From assembly GCA_034509735.1 (NCBI GenBank), contig JACGWO010000011.1, positions 17,397,573 to 17,461,572 on the forward strand: a stretch of 64,000 nt of DNA, given 5' to 3'. This DNA comes from Sesamum alatum (lineage: Eukaryota; Streptophyta; Magnoliopsida; Lamiales; Pedaliaceae). Both the position numbers and the translations under genes were made by a program. The notes under the pieces are model-generated. The model did not search any database and was not told where the DNA came from. It was given only the letters and a program-made list of their open reading frames with translations. Each line of letters starts with the position of its first letter. Position 1 is the stretch's first letter. Shown in pieces: positions 36,501 to 46,247 of the stretch.

Positions 36501-38945
36501 TATGCAATCAATCAATTATACAACAGAATATGAGTAATCCCAAACTCTATTATTTGACTGAGTTACACCATCCCGCCGCACCTTGTTTTAAAGGTCAAAG
36601 TAACATGTATCCAAATATCTTCAACCAAACTGCACGGGGATCCCTCTGTCCCAGGGCGCAGGAGTGCGAAGGGAATAATGATGTAAATTCTAACTGACAA
36701 TTCACTGCTTACTCAGCTGATCCTGAAGCACTCTAACTTAATTGCTTGGCTTAATTGTGTATTCAAATCTATAGGACCATAAGTATTTATGAATCTCAAA
36801 TTTCATGCCTTATATGTGAAAGAAGGTACATACATCATCCTAAGCTGTCATATGCAGAAAACAGTGTTGCGCATATTGACATTCCATAACTCACATAAAT
36901 ATGCTTGCATAGTAAAAAGATACAGAATTATTGATTCTATTAACATGGATAAGTCTTATTATACTCCAATTTTATTCTCTTCCTCTTATAAACACTGTTC
37001 TTCATCATCCTCCAGCAGACGATAAAATCATAAATGACATTATTTCTCTCCTTCTTGCAAAGTATCTTCGCCACTAAATTCTTTCTTTCTTTCTATCTAA
37101 AATTTTCTTGTTACTTCTCTTCCGTCATTCTCTATATTGTACTTTGTTGGGGTTTCTTTTCTTTATCCTCATTCATATCTCTCTCCTCCTTCCTTCACTG
37201 CAGATTACTTCTCTTGAAATTCTCTTGATCTCAGATCTGCTATCTATTCTAGTCTCCGCAGCTTCTCTCCTTCCCTCAGACTCCATTTCCGTTTCGTTTG
37301 CCCCTTCTGTTCCCACACCAAGGGAACCAAATAGACATAATATTACATCTGCACAATCTAAGTCTGCAAATAAGCTCAGCCAAGTTCCCAGCCAATTTCG
37401 GCTACCTATCTGGCCAGAACACTGGGCAACCAAGTTCTCGAGCTAGCTTATATAACTAGCCATCTCAATCTAACACCTTTGGACAAAGACATAAAGAGAA
37501 CACCCAAACAGATCTTAACTGAGTTTCAGGTTGCCCTTGTCTTTTTGGTCATTATAGATTCACTTGCTTATTGTCACCTCCTCATCCCCATTCAACGACC
37601 TGGTTATCACATCAAAATCTTCCTGAGAAGCACCAAGGACGGTGTTCTTCTGCAATCAGACTATCTTCTGCGACCTAATTATCTTACTTAACCGACTCTA
37701 ACAAGCATAACACTAGTTATTCTAGCTTAACAACTGAACTGACTAATGTAAGTGATTGAGTACATATCTGTGCAGCATCAGATGAAAATAAATAGTGAAA
37801 TTATGAAAATAACTTGAAGGTTACATTCTCTGTGACACGCAATAAATCCTTTTTTCTTAAATGGATTATTTTTCTTCTTAAATTTACAGTATTTTTGTTA
37901 GCTATTATTATCTGTCCCATTTCATTGAGGTTGTCACATTCTATGATAGGGGCGTAGGACCTCCAAACTTCCATGTTTTTATTATTTCAGAAGAGTGAAA
38001 TAAGACTCAACCATCATGGCATGGACAAATACCCACACACGTCCAAATAGTCCAGCTCTACTCTCCTTCCTGAAGTCAAAGTGAAAAACTGAACTTTTTA
38101 AAGAAGTATAAATTACTCATTTCTCATTTACTCGCTTTTCCAGGTGAAACGCTAAGAGTTTAAATCACAGGAAAGCTGCTTCTCAATGGGTATGCATGAT
38201 ATGTGTTTGTGGGGATTCAAAGAACTAATGTGGGCCGGTCTCAGTTTTTCGCCAATTTAATCAGCACTTCTACCTCCCGCAAATACAAAGTCTCCAGCTC
38301 AATCAGTCTTCGTAAATAGGTATTTGCATCCAGAAGTTTTGCATATATAAAGTTTTGCACAACTAAGAAAACATGCGTAACCCCAGATCAAAGAAAGCTC
38401 ACCTGCATCATCAGATTCCTCCTCCAGCTAATTCTCACACCACTAGTATTCGCCACGGTGGCGGTCGAGTTCTCCCCTTCACCAAACGACATGGCGGTGA
38501 AAATCTTGCCGGGCCTCTTCTTCCCATCCACAAAGGCCCCAGCACCTTTCTCCTCAAGAACCCCCCTCTGGTAGCTCAAATCCAAGGAAACATCCTTCAC
38601 CAGCTCCAATTTCTCAAACTCCCCAACAAGGAACTCCTTCAGGCGTTCTTCGATCGACACAAGGGCGAAATCCGTAGGGAACTTCATCGCGGGGTTGTGC
38701 CTCTCGACCCATTTCCAGCCATTTGATTTCACATTGCGCTCCAGATACTCCCTGAGCTCCTGGGCTTTCTTGTACTGGAAAAATCGGACTATGTGATTCG
38801 TGGGGGCAGTTTTTTCCGGAGCAGAGACAGGTGAAGTAGAATTCCGTGTATAGGGGTAAAGAATCTGGTTGACGAAAAAGGAAAGGAGAAGGAGAAGGAA
38901 AGAGAGGGCGAAGATGGAGATTTGGGAGGTGAGACGGCGGGTCAT
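21431..38945 (-). CDS. S1P: site-1 protease (subtilisin-like, S1P/SBT6.1 type), 10 exons, complete
   Basis: Membrane-anchored serine protease of the Golgi/secretory system. In plants this family cuts membrane-tethered bZIP factors during salt and ER stress and matures other secreted proteins (family knowledge). Exons on the minus strand: 38945-38403, 32623-32495, 32396-32244, 30861-30745, 25306-25122, 24096-23833, 23752-22684, 22306-21812, 21700-21640, 21522-21431. They total 3108 bases and 1035 residues in one frame, and all introns are GT-AG. Visible features are a signal segment at residues 8-30, a likely self-cleavage RRNL at 175-178, Asp210 (IFDTG), His241 (GHGTF), Asn331 (IGND), Ser407 (GTSVASP), a membrane segment at about 996-1013 and a basic cytosolic tail. 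Length matches plant orthologues. I chose the ATG at 38945 because the signal segment follows at once. An in-frame ATG at 39101 would add 52 Ser-rich residues and is probably 5' leader. Introns 1 and 4 exceed 5 kb. Confidence 0.97.
21640..21700 (-). CDS. S1P: S1P exon 9 (start of membrane segment)
   Basis: A 61-base exon, residues 986-1005 plus one base, reading [20 protein letters not shown]. The reading frame continues exactly into exon 10. Confidence 0.92.
21812..22306 (-). CDS. S1P: S1P exon 8
   Basis: Residues 821-985. It contains [20 protein letters not shown] and [18 protein letters not shown], both shared with plant S1P proteins. The stretch before the donor gtaagc is Ser/Lys-rich and variable. 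Confidence 0.96.
22684..23752 (-). CDS. S1P: S1P exon 7 (post-catalytic lumenal region)
   Basis: Residues 464-820, the longest exon. It holds the conserved [19 protein letters not shown] cysteine segment and the [19 protein letters not shown] region typical of S1P orthologues. The frame is open throughout. Confidence 0.97.
23833..24096 (-). CDS. S1P: S1P exon 6 (catalytic Ser)
   Basis: Residues 376-464, both end codons split. It contains [20 protein letters not shown] with nucleophile Ser407. Donor gtgagt. Confidence 0.97.
24191..24777. repeat. tandem duplication inside S1P intron 5
   Basis: Two diverged copies of about 280 bases, 24191-24469 and 24500-24777. Both contain 'agttgaagttctgtg', 'aaaattctatacaagt', 'ggcagaactaacaattcaag' and 'ttgtactaac.aggatgtg' in the same order. 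Divergence and small indels show that the duplication is not recent. Confidence 0.85.
25122..25306 (-). CDS. S1P: S1P exon 5 (oxyanion Asn)
   Basis: Residues 315-376, the last codon split. It contains [17 protein letters not shown] with oxyanion-hole Asn331, and [18 protein letters not shown]. Confidence 0.96.
25307..26297. other. S1P intron 4, 3' part
   Basis: Intron sequence between exon 5 and the copia element. No repeats or coding segments are recognised. Confidence 0.7.
26303..26466 (+). repeat. 5' LTR of the intronic copia element
   Basis: It aligns to 29588-29756 throughout. Its first bases are mutated (TATTACAAGATATATTAG against TGTTGGAAAATATTAG). It ends TTTTCACA just before the primer site. 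Confidence 0.9.
27195..27762 (+). pseudogene. copia gag and start of RT, decayed
   Basis: Weak but ordered gag similarity: [19 protein letters not shown] (27228), FLSGLDSS (near 27440), [12 protein letters not shown] (near 27510), ending with the RT entry segment [11 protein letters not shown] at 27711-27745. Stops and frameshifts are frequent. The reading is then cut by the insertion at about 27763. Confidence 0.6.
27763..28272. mobile_element. small insertion with ~60-bp tandem repeats inside the copia RT
   Basis: It splits the copia reading between NQHKLICLV and [13 protein letters not shown]. The ends form a short imperfect inverted repeat (GATTGTTTAGTTTCATTACC and, reverse complemented, CCTGTTTGGTTTTGTTTTCAT), the pattern of small non-autonomous DNA elements. 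Its body (27840-28190) holds about six tandem units of roughly 60 bases around 'ccaaacatattttcattctatcacatcttttcgta'-like sequence. No coding capacity is seen. Confidence 0.65.
28273..29587 (+). pseudogene. copia reverse transcriptase and RNase H, decayed
   Basis: After the insertion the reading resumes with [20 protein letters not shown] (28298). The catalytic VYVDDILIS box follows at about 28637, [18 protein letters not shown] at 28747 and [18 protein letters not shown] at 29041. RNase H remnants include [20 protein letters not shown] at about 29217. It ends near VGMIDMYAP just before the polypurine tract. Many stops are present, and no part could encode a working enzyme. Confidence 0.85.
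29588..29756 (+). repeat. 3' LTR of the intronic copia element
   Basis: Begins TGTTGGAAAATATTAG right after the polypurine tract and ends TATTTCCACA. It is 169 bases long and followed by AGAAC. Confidence 0.9.
29790..30495. mobile_element. MITE-like element in S1P intron 4
   Basis: The left end TATGTTTGGCTGGGGTGAAAAG and the right end in reverse complement (GGTTCGTTTGGTTCAAATGAAAGG) are similar inverted termini of about 25 bases. The interior is AT-rich with a (TA)n tract at 30030 and an 18-base C run at 30417. No matching target duplication was found, so limits are approximate. Confidence 0.45.
30745..30861 (-). CDS. S1P: S1P exon 4
   Basis: Residues 276-314, phase 0, with [20 protein letters not shown] of the subtilase fold. 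Donor gtgaaa opens the 5.4-kb intron that holds the copia element. Confidence 0.95.
30862..32243. other. S1P intron 3
   Basis: Intron of 1382 bases. A stretch at about 31690-31930 has C-rich and AT-rich alternation ('tacccctttgcatttg', 'gtacaccccgtcaatgg') and a matching reversed pattern ending 'aagggggagtagg', perhaps a decayed Mutator-like element. Nothing else is recognised. Confidence 0.5.
32244..32396 (-). CDS. S1P: S1P exon 3 (catalytic His)
   Basis: Residues 225-275, phase 0. It contains [16 protein letters not shown] with catalytic His241. It is separated from exon 2 by only 98 bases of intron. Confidence 0.96.
32495..32623 (-). CDS. S1P: S1P exon 2 (catalytic Asp)
   Basis: Residues 182-224, phase 0 on both sides. 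It contains [16 protein letters not shown] with catalytic Asp210. Acceptor ttgcag, donor gtaact. Confidence 0.96.
32624..38402. other. S1P intron 1
   Basis: A 5.8-kb intron. I found no transposon termini, protein-coding remnants or long repeats in it. A CT-rich stretch at about 37030-37300 contains several short open frames of low complexity that do not resemble any protein. Confidence 0.6.
38403..38945 (-). CDS. S1P: S1P exon 1 (signal segment and prodomain)
   Basis: Residues 1-181. It carries the hydrophobic segment [16 protein letters not shown] and the prodomain ([18 protein letters not shown]). It ends at RRNLMMQ, with donor gtgagc. The RRNL site fits the Arg-x-x-Leu preference of S1P itself, so it is the likely autoprocessing point (inference). 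Confidence 0.95.
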
Positions 38946-39655
38946 GGCGGTGGATACCGCATGGGAAATTATGGGGTAGGGATTGGGGAGTGGATTATTG
39001 GTACGTCGGAGTGTAGAGAAATCAAATGCGGGCTTGAAGTAAGGAAAATACGATGAAGAAGAAGAAGAAGAAACAGAGCTCGTACAGTGGCAGTCTTTCA
39101 AATATGCCTCAACAGATGTGACTAAATATCATTTATTTTCCCAACTGGTAATTGTGGAACACTCCATGTGCATAATTGTTTTTAATAAAATATTTCTATA
39201 AATTATATTACTTATTTTTTATAGAATTAAATATTACTTAAAATACGATAAAAATGCATGAGAAAAAAACTACCAAATGTACTTCTGGAAGATCTTGATG
39301 AGTGGAAAAGTTAAAACCAATTAATTAATTTAAATTTCTTTTAAAAATAATAGGCCAAAATTAATTTTGACATCAAATGTGTCCTGTCCAATAATATATA
39401 GTATAGATACTAATTTTCGTCGGGGGCGTGAAAAAGTTTATATATTTGTTTGGACAGATTGATATCTTGCGCACCATAAAACCATGATTTTTTTATATTA
39501 ACTAGTCGTTGTGGTACGTTGTTCCTGTGTGCATATAATAAATATTCTTTCGTGCTTTAAAATGTATTATTAGAAATAAGATTAAAGTATATAAATCAAT
39601 ACATTACATGAAAAGAAAAAAAATCAGTTAATATGAAATTTGGAAGTTGAATAAT
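38946..39655 (-). promoter_or_regulatory. S1P 5' leader and proximal promoter
   Basis: Immediately upstream of the start codon is a TTC/CT-rich stretch on the minus strand (GAA repeats at about 39053-39075 on plus), typical of plant 5' leaders. Reading the minus strand, a TATAAAA-like box lies at about 39215-39226. This is a prediction from composition; the transcription start is not visible. The Mutator-like element at 39665 caps the region. Confidence 0.35.
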
Positions 39656-39664
39656 TAGTTATAT

Positions 39665-40959
39665 GAAAAAATTGCATAAAACCCCCCTGTGTTATAAAAA
39701 TTCAACTAAAAAACCCCCGTGTTAAAAGTATAAGTAAATAAAACCCCGTGTTTTTTAAAATATGGCACACGCTCCCCTTGCCGTTCGTTTTACTTAACGG
39801 CGTCAATATTTTTTGTAATTCCCCGTTATACCCTTATATATTAAAAAATTATTATTATATTGACCGTTGGATTTTTTTTTATCGCATAAAGACCATAGGA
39901 TCTAATCAAATTATAGTAGTTGTTGATCTTCAACAGTTAAATTGAACGACCCAGATTAAAAATATATTTACATTTATATATAAAACAGAAAAATACTACA
40001 TATATATCTTGTATGTATACACAGATGCCGGTGGAGGGCCGCCGCTCCACCTCCACTTATTGCCAACGTCTAGGCAACGACGACCATCGGCAACAGGCGT
40101 CGCCGTCCAGATCTAGGTGGTGACGTCGTGCTCAGATCTGGGCGAGCAACGATGCCCGTCGTCGCCAAGATCTGGGCGGCGATTGTGCGGTAGGGACACG
40201 AGGAGGCAAGCTGGAGGCGGAGACGAAGGCTTGAAGGAGGAGGTGGAGATCGATGCAGCAGAGCGGGGTGGGGGGGGGGGGGCTGGGGCCTTGAGGAAGA
40301 TGATCCTTTTTAAAAATATTCTTTATTTGTTTTTTGTTGTATTTTTTAATTTTGAAAGTTTAATATAATGAATTAAATTAATTATGTATTTTTATGTTTA
40401 ATATAATAATTAAAATATTAAAATTTATTTAATGTAATTTACATAAATAATATAATTTTAAAATATATTCAACACAAACATCAAATTAACTAATAATATT
40501 TAGAAATAAAATTATGTATTTTGATTTTAAAAATTTATAAATATTAAAATAATCTTAAAGTTTTGATATTTTTATATATAAAATATAATAATTTAATTTG
40601 ATTTACTAATACTTTTTATATATAAATATTGATGAATACTAATTCTTTTTTTTATCTTTTTCTAGTGAAATATAAAAAAGTTAAAAAATTAACCAAAAAA
40701 ATAAAGAGGGGATAATTGCATTAAATAGGGGCAATTTTGTCTATTCAAAGAGGTCAAAGGTTGAAAATAGGTCAAAAACTTATTTCACTTGCATTTGTAG
40801 GGCGTGTAGGCCACTCTTCGTTTTTTTTTTAATGGAGAGGATTTTTTTTTTTTTTTGCAGTGTTTATAATTATAAAGGGTCTTTTTTGGCTTTTTAATTA
40901 ACACAGGTAAGTTTTTAGCAATTTTCTTATAACACAGGGGGGTATTATGCAATTTTTCC
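39665..40959. mobile_element. Mutator-like element with GC-rich cargo (Pack-MULE-like)
   Basis: It is flanked by a perfect 9-bp target duplication, TAGTTATAT at 39656-39664 and 40960-40968, the signature of Mutator-like insertion. The terminal inverted repeats begin GAAAAAATTGCATAAAACCC and, from the right, GGAAAAATTGCATAATACCC, and run about 33 bases at high identity with weaker pairing beyond. A GC-rich block at about 40020-40290 sits in otherwise AT-rich DNA, as expected for a captured gene fragment. Its frame (40117 onward) is Arg/Gly-rich, and I do not recognise a source gene. The motif 'agatctgggcg' or a variant repeats three times in it. No transposase is present. Confidence 0.85.
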
Positions 40960-41095
40960 TAGTTATATTATATGTCGGTTGAAGAGCATTTTTAGCTTAA
41001 AAATGGTCCAGTGGTGTCATTAACCACCTTTGTGAGTGTGGAGGGTCTTTCCTTTTTATATTAGTATAGATATTATAAAAAAAAAAAACAATTGA

Positions 41096-41345
41096 AACTA
41101 TACCCCAATTTGGGGTATAGTTGCAAATCTACCGTGGGCCGCTACCTGTGCAAATCTACCGTGGGTCGCTACCCCAGGTAGCAATCCACGATTTTTCATG
41201 CACAGGTCGCTACCTGGGTAACGATCGGTGCTTTTAATGTTTTATTTTAATAAAATGATGGGGTCACGAGCTGGGCTAGGCAACCCCAGCTCGTTACCCA
41301 GCTAACGATTGCTAGTCCTTAGCCGGGCTGGCGACCCACCTTTTC
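41096..41345. repeat. GC-rich segment with clustered short palindromes and direct repeats
   Basis: A perfect palindrome with 13-base arms, aactataccccaa/ttggggtatagtt, at 41096-41122. It is followed by two 27-base direct repeats starting 'gcaaatctaccgtggg' at 41123 and 41150. Then come hairpins such as gctacc-cca-ggtagc (41170) and gagctggg...cccagctc (41269-41293). It borders the PMD pseudogene and may be part of the same mobile element. Confidence 0.65.
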
Positions 41346-41504
41346 CTTAAAAAAAACTGTAGTTAATTTATTTAATTAATTTATTAATTCTAATTATGTA
41401 ATTAATATTTTAATTTACTAATTCTAATTATACAACTTTATAATTAATTTGTAACAACTAATAAACTTAAAAATTTACATAAAAAATGTAATTATAAATT
41501 TTAA

Positions 41505-42805
41505 TAATGCTCGTCAGTCCCACAATTATGCCTTTGGCGTTGTTGCCTAGGTCGTCGTATTTTCTAACTTGTTAGTTCTGTTGGTTCATTTTGTTCTTGA
41601 TCATCATCATCGGCCTGAATTTGGAACCGAGTTGATGATATTGTAGAGCTCGACTCTGTTCATCCGATATGCACTAATGATAGAAAAATGGACAGGTGAA
41701 ATATTATGTACTGGTGCATGTGTTTGACTGATGTCAAGACCAAGATCAAGTTCAATATTTGTGTAATGACATTCTATAAGTACTGACATGTATGGAGTCG
41801 ATTGGAACTAATCATCTTGTTTTGACGGTTCAAGCACATAGCGGTCATGTTGCAATTTGAACAACATTTCGAGTTATGTCCCAATACATGGCTAACGCTT
41901 GAAGATATGCTTCGAGTTGATCGAGTGTACTTTCACAACTTATTCGAAGGGATTCCATCTAGTTAATCTAAAGTTAGACATCTCTTCATCTGCAAATAAT
42001 TCTCGATGTAAAAACACAGAGCCCGGGGGCTAATAACCAAAAATAGTATAAGTGGGTAATTTTAAAACATGTGGAAAGCAAAAAGCATGTTTAGAATAAA
42101 GTATGTTTATGAGATAACAAACCACCATTTACCACGACGTTTCATGTCCATGTTGGTACCCGCTTTCAATACGCTTTTTCAGCAGATGATGATATGAGAC
42201 GATGTGTAATGTCATTGTACCATTCCTCATATCCATCTTCTATAGTTATTCTATTAAATATGGGTGGTCGATGCACAATCGTATAATTTCGTCTCTACCA
42301 TCGAATGATATATTCTATGTGTTGCTGGGGTACCAAACTGTTCCCGCGCATGACTAACAGGAGATACGATGTAGTTGCATGTTTCGGTCATTTGGCACTT
42401 CTGGAATATTTTTGCCTCATTCCGAATTGGCGAAGAATTCATTCAGAACGGTGCATTTCCACAAGTGCATAGAAGATTAGAGGACATGATGATATTTTGT
42501 TACAATGAGTCTTATTGGATAAATACAAGACCAACCCTAAATCTGTGCAAAATAAATGAGTGATTAATGAAAATGTTTGAGGATGTTGTTCAAATATATA
42601 TACATAAATATAATAAGTCAATCTTACTTGTAGCAACTACCGTGTGCCTGCAATATTCTCTTTGCTTTTTAAACTTGCATTGCATAATTCACGGTATAAA
42701 AATGCAAGTACGCCACTGTCCCAACTGTATGTCCGAGTTGTGTATGTTTTCTCCATTTTTAGGAGATATAGTAGAGGGATTCGTTTGCCGGATGAGTCAG
42801 GACAC
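41505..42805 (-). pseudogene. plant mobile domain (PMD, phosphatase-7-long-form/MAIN-like) pseudogene
   Basis: Minus-strand reading in order: SGKRIPLLYLLKMEKTYTTR near 42790; TYSWDSGVLAFLYRELCNAS (about 42730-42670) and LKSKENIAG; then ALVEMHRSE and LRQFGMRQK (about 42460-42410); VPQQHIEYIIRW (about 42330); DGYEEWYNDITHRLIS (about 42240-42190); QLEAYLQALAMYWDITRNVV (about 41925-41860). These are the ordered blocks of the PMD family, known both as host genes and as passengers in Mutator-like and gypsy elements. Stops and frameshifts break it. Its N-terminal part is missing, cut at 42806 by an LTR. Confidence 0.7.
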
Positions 42806-44148
42806 TGTTAGAATATGTGACCAGAAAGTCAATATGGTTGGCTGTTCTGAGAACTATTCACCAATCTTTGAACGAAAGTAATATTATGTTGATGAATGTA
42901 ATAAGGATTCATCATCGGCAATGATGAGTTTGTTGTGCTTACTGCTAGCATTGAACGTGATTTCGATGTCAAAACAGACGCCCACAGGTGAATCCAAAAA
43001 GTTGGACTGCGCATAGATTAGCGGTCATAGAACCAACTTTTGTAGATAGGTCTAAAATACTTCAAGTTGAGGACCTTGAGATTGGGTATCGAAGGTCCTA
43101 TAGAGACTTGCACTAAAGATTGCATTCACTGGATGAGTACCGTGTTTCACCGGTGACAGACGTTGGACGTCTACGCAATATTAGTTGGTTAGTTCACAGG
43201 GGTGTCGGCTGATTGAGGTGACTCGCGGGAATCATCATATGGAAGTCATACAGGCTTGGTTGGTATGACTAGTATTCCTGGTTCCGATAGTACGGGATTA
43301 GTCCTCGGACTTGAGGAATCACGATAGTTGCTCACATACGAAGGTTGTATCTTGGATCTGGCGGGATATGATTGTGTCGTAAGACATCGCCATCATAAGC
43401 CTTGTTTAGTGAAGTCGAAGTACGTGGAGAAGACAGTGGATTCCAAGATAGGATCCGTCCCCTGTTAAAAGATTATGACAGCGAGATCTCCTATGCGCTC
43501 TGAGATGGTTTAGACTCTCAAAGTCTATGGCCATAGCACTTAATTGAGTGGAAAAGGGTTTCCTACGTCAATCATAGAGTTAAACCTATCTTAAGTTTGA
43601 AGCATAGATGCTTAAGTCAAGGATGGGAACCGACATCATATTCCATGCCCTAGACTAAGGCCGGGAGACAAGCGATAGTAGGACCGTACCTGTATGTAAC
43701 TCGGAGCCTAAATGTTCATGCCACATATTCACCTAGTCTCTAGTGCCATGGACTGTTGCTAGACGGCCACCTATGATGATGGACTACTTTGGTTATGAGA
43801 TAACAAGAAGTAGGTCCAACTCTAGCTGAGGGTGAACCTAAAGAGTCACATCCGCTTCACAGGATGTGAAAGGAATTAATTTGGAATTAATTCCGGGAGA
43901 AGGTTTAATTTAATATGATTAAATTATACTTCTTAGAGATTTAAGCCTTCATGGATTTATTGGATTAATCGGGCTTGAGTTCACAAATTGGATTTATAGA
44001 TTTAATAAGCATGGGCTTTCCTTTTAATTAGATTAAAAGGGTGAATTAATTAGTGGGCTTGGAATATTAAATAGGATTTGATAGAGTCCACTGAACCTTT
44101 GGACTATTCAAATTAGATTTAAATAGGCCAATTCCATAAAGTCTATTG
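42806..44148 (+). mobile_element. truncated LTR of the ~2-kb copia family
   Basis: Begins TGTTAGAATATGTGACCAGAAAG at 42806 and follows the solo LTRs through their shared landmarks ('cacctagtctctagtgccatgg', 'ctagctgagggtgaacctaaag') until 44148. The 3' third is lost at the junction with another copia fragment. Its U3 differs clearly from the LTR at 48122, so it belongs to a different subfamily and is not the 5' LTR of the copia element downstream. Confidence 0.85.
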
Positions 44149-44533
44149 TAGAAAATAGTAAAAGAAAAGAGGAATGTTGTGTATATTAATGATTATTCCA
44201 CCTCTATATATAGTGGTGGAATTAGGGATAACTAAAAATTAATGGATAACTATAAAAGAGACCTACTCAAAACAAATAGGAAAAGATAAGCATAAATCTA
44301 AATATTCTAACACTCCCCCTCAAGCTGGAGCAAATATATCAATCATGCCCAATTTGTTACACAGAAATTAAACTTCTTTGCTCCTAAAGCCTTGGTAAAA
44401 ACATCTGCTCTTTCCTCTGAAGAAGGAGTAAAGGAAGTGCAAATTTTCTGAATCATGACAGCCTCACGAACGAAGTGACAATCAACCTCAATATGCTTTG
44501 TCCTCGAAGACCTCAAAGTAGGGCTCGATAACG
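44149..44533 (-). mobile_element. fragment of a third copia element: short LTR, polypurine tract and RNase H end
   Basis: On the minus strand a C-terminal RNase H segment (HIEVDCHFVREAVM, then ADVFTKALGAKKF at 44533-44343) is followed by a polypurine tract 'cttgagggggag' at about 44327-44316. A 165-base LTR then runs from 44313 (TGTTAGAATATTTAGA) to 44149 (TTTTCTACA). The LTR-adjacent part of the RNase H has a frameshift. Orientation is opposite to both flanking copia sequences. Confidence 0.8.
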
Positions 44534-45060
44534 AGACGTGCATTGATGGGATCCTTCAGTCACTCCCACCCTCCTTTGATCAATTCATTGTTAACTACAA
44601 CATGAATACTCTTGAGAAGGGTATCCATGAGTTGATCAATATGTTGGTGCAGTACGAGGCAACGACCCAAAAAATTTGCGCCGTCAGTATTGTTTGGAGA
44701 GGCTTCGACTTTCAAAATGAAAGGCAGGGTGCCGAACGTTGGAAAAGGTAGAAGGGAAATGGAAAAGCCATCAAAGCCGCTACCAACACTAAGAGTGTTC
44801 CCCTTGCCAAGGTGCGGAAGGGCAAAGGAAAAAGAAAGGTTGACTCAAAGCAACAGTCGAGGGCAAATGACATATGTATTCATTGCCGTGAGAAAGGGCA
44901 TTGGAAGAGGGATTGCCCCAAATTCCTCTCCAAGCAAGGTATATTTGTGATTAAGGTTAATATGGTTACTAACTCTGCCTCTTGGGCATTAGATACCGGC
45001 TGTGGAGCTCACATTTGCAACGACTCGCAGGTGTTGAAAAGAAGCAGAAGGCTAAGTCAG
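44534..45060 (+). pseudogene. copia gag (partial) and protease start
   Basis: Gag ends with LQSLPPSFDQFIVNYNMNTL, ELINMLVQYEATT and a CCHC zinc knuckle, CIHCREKGHWKRDC at about 44868-44910. The protease active site follows as WALDTGCGAHICN at about 44980. Frame changes near 44690 and 44812 and a stop at 45061 break the frame. The N-terminal half of gag is missing. Confidence 0.85.
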
Positions 45061-45344
45061 TGAAATAGTCCTAAAGCTTGGCAATGACAAGGCCATCTCG
45101 GCAGAGCCATAGGATCCGCCACCTTAGTACTTAGTGATTGTATTAGTATAGAATTAGAGCAGGTTTATTATGTACCTAGCATGATCAAAAACATCATTTC
45201 CATTCCATTGTTAGACAATAGTGGTTATGAGTTTTCGATCAATAAAAATTGCTTTTCTTTGATGAAGGTTGGATTTGCTCATCTTCTTGGTACACTTAAT
45301 AATGGTCTCTATATCTTACAATAATCAAATTTCGTTATGAATGC

Positions 45345-46247
45345 TCAACACAAATGTAAAATAGATTATGACGGGAACGCACAACTGTGGCATGTAAGGC
45401 TAGGTCATATCTCTTAAGAAAGGATGAAGAAATTGGTAGACTCAAATAACCTAGAGGTTGGGGATTGGAGTGATCTACCAACTTGTGAATCCTTTCTTAA
45501 CGGGAAAATGATCAAGAAGCCCTTTGTAGGACAAAGCAGGCTTGCCACGGGTCTATATACAAACGTGTTTGGACCACTAAGGACGCAAGCCCGAGGTGGG
45601 TTCTCTTACTTCATAACCTTCACTGATAATCATTCACGGTACGGTTATGTTTATCTGATGAGGTACAAGTCTGAAGCTCTTGAGAGGTTTAAAGAATTCA
45701 GACTTGAAGTCGAGAACCAAATCGGGTGCAAAATTGAAGTCCTAAGGTCAGACCGAGGCGGCGAATACCTTAGTAATGAATTCCTTGATTATTTAAGAGA
45801 AAATGGTATAATCTCTGAATGGACACCTCCCGGGACACCGCAATTAAAAGGCGTCTCTGAAATGAGGAATCTAACCTTATTGGACATAGTCCGATCCATG
45901 ATGACTTTTAACAAATTGTCCTTGTGTTTTGGGGCTACACACTGGAAACCGCAGCCAGGTTATTAAACTTAGCGCCGACCAGTGTGGTAACCCAAACACC
46001 ATATGAGATGTGGCACAGCAAGCCTGCATCCTACAACTACTTGAAAGTGTGGGGTAGCCCTGCATATGTCAAGAGGATAGTGGGAGACAAGTTAGAATCA
46101 AGGTCTAGCTTGTGCAGGTTCATTGGATACCCTAAAGAAACTGCAGGTTATTATTTATATGAACCCTTGGAAGAAAAGGTATTTGTTTCAAGGAATGAGT
46201 GTTCTTGGAAAAAGGTTTTCCAACGGGTGTTCAACGTGATGATTTAA
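45345..46247 (+). pseudogene. copia GAG-pre-integrase and integrase
   Basis: LWHVRLGHIS (about 45386) is the pre-integrase box. Integrase follows with FITFTDNHSRYGYVYLM (45614) and LRSDRGGEYLSNEFLDYL (45742), which holds two of the catalytic acids. The third-acid region near 45850 reads GVSEMRNLTLLDIVRSM in place of the usual glutamate/Arg-Asn-Arg context. A frameshift near 45920 passes to ARLLNLAPTSVVTQTPYEMW. The segment expected just before the integrase core is scrambled (VGQSRLATGLYTNVFGPL). Confidence 0.85.

Noticed and set aside
37173..37446. Frames of 86 and 112 codons in S1P intron 1
   Set aside because: Low-complexity CT-rich DNA with no splice context and no similarity to S1P. They lie well inside an intron supported by exact exon joints.
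38946..39101. Upstream in-frame ATG at 39101 as the S1P start
   Set aside because: It would put 52 Ser-rich residues before the signal segment. The CT-rich DNA fits a 5' leader, and the ATG at 38945 gives the family length and an N-terminal signal.
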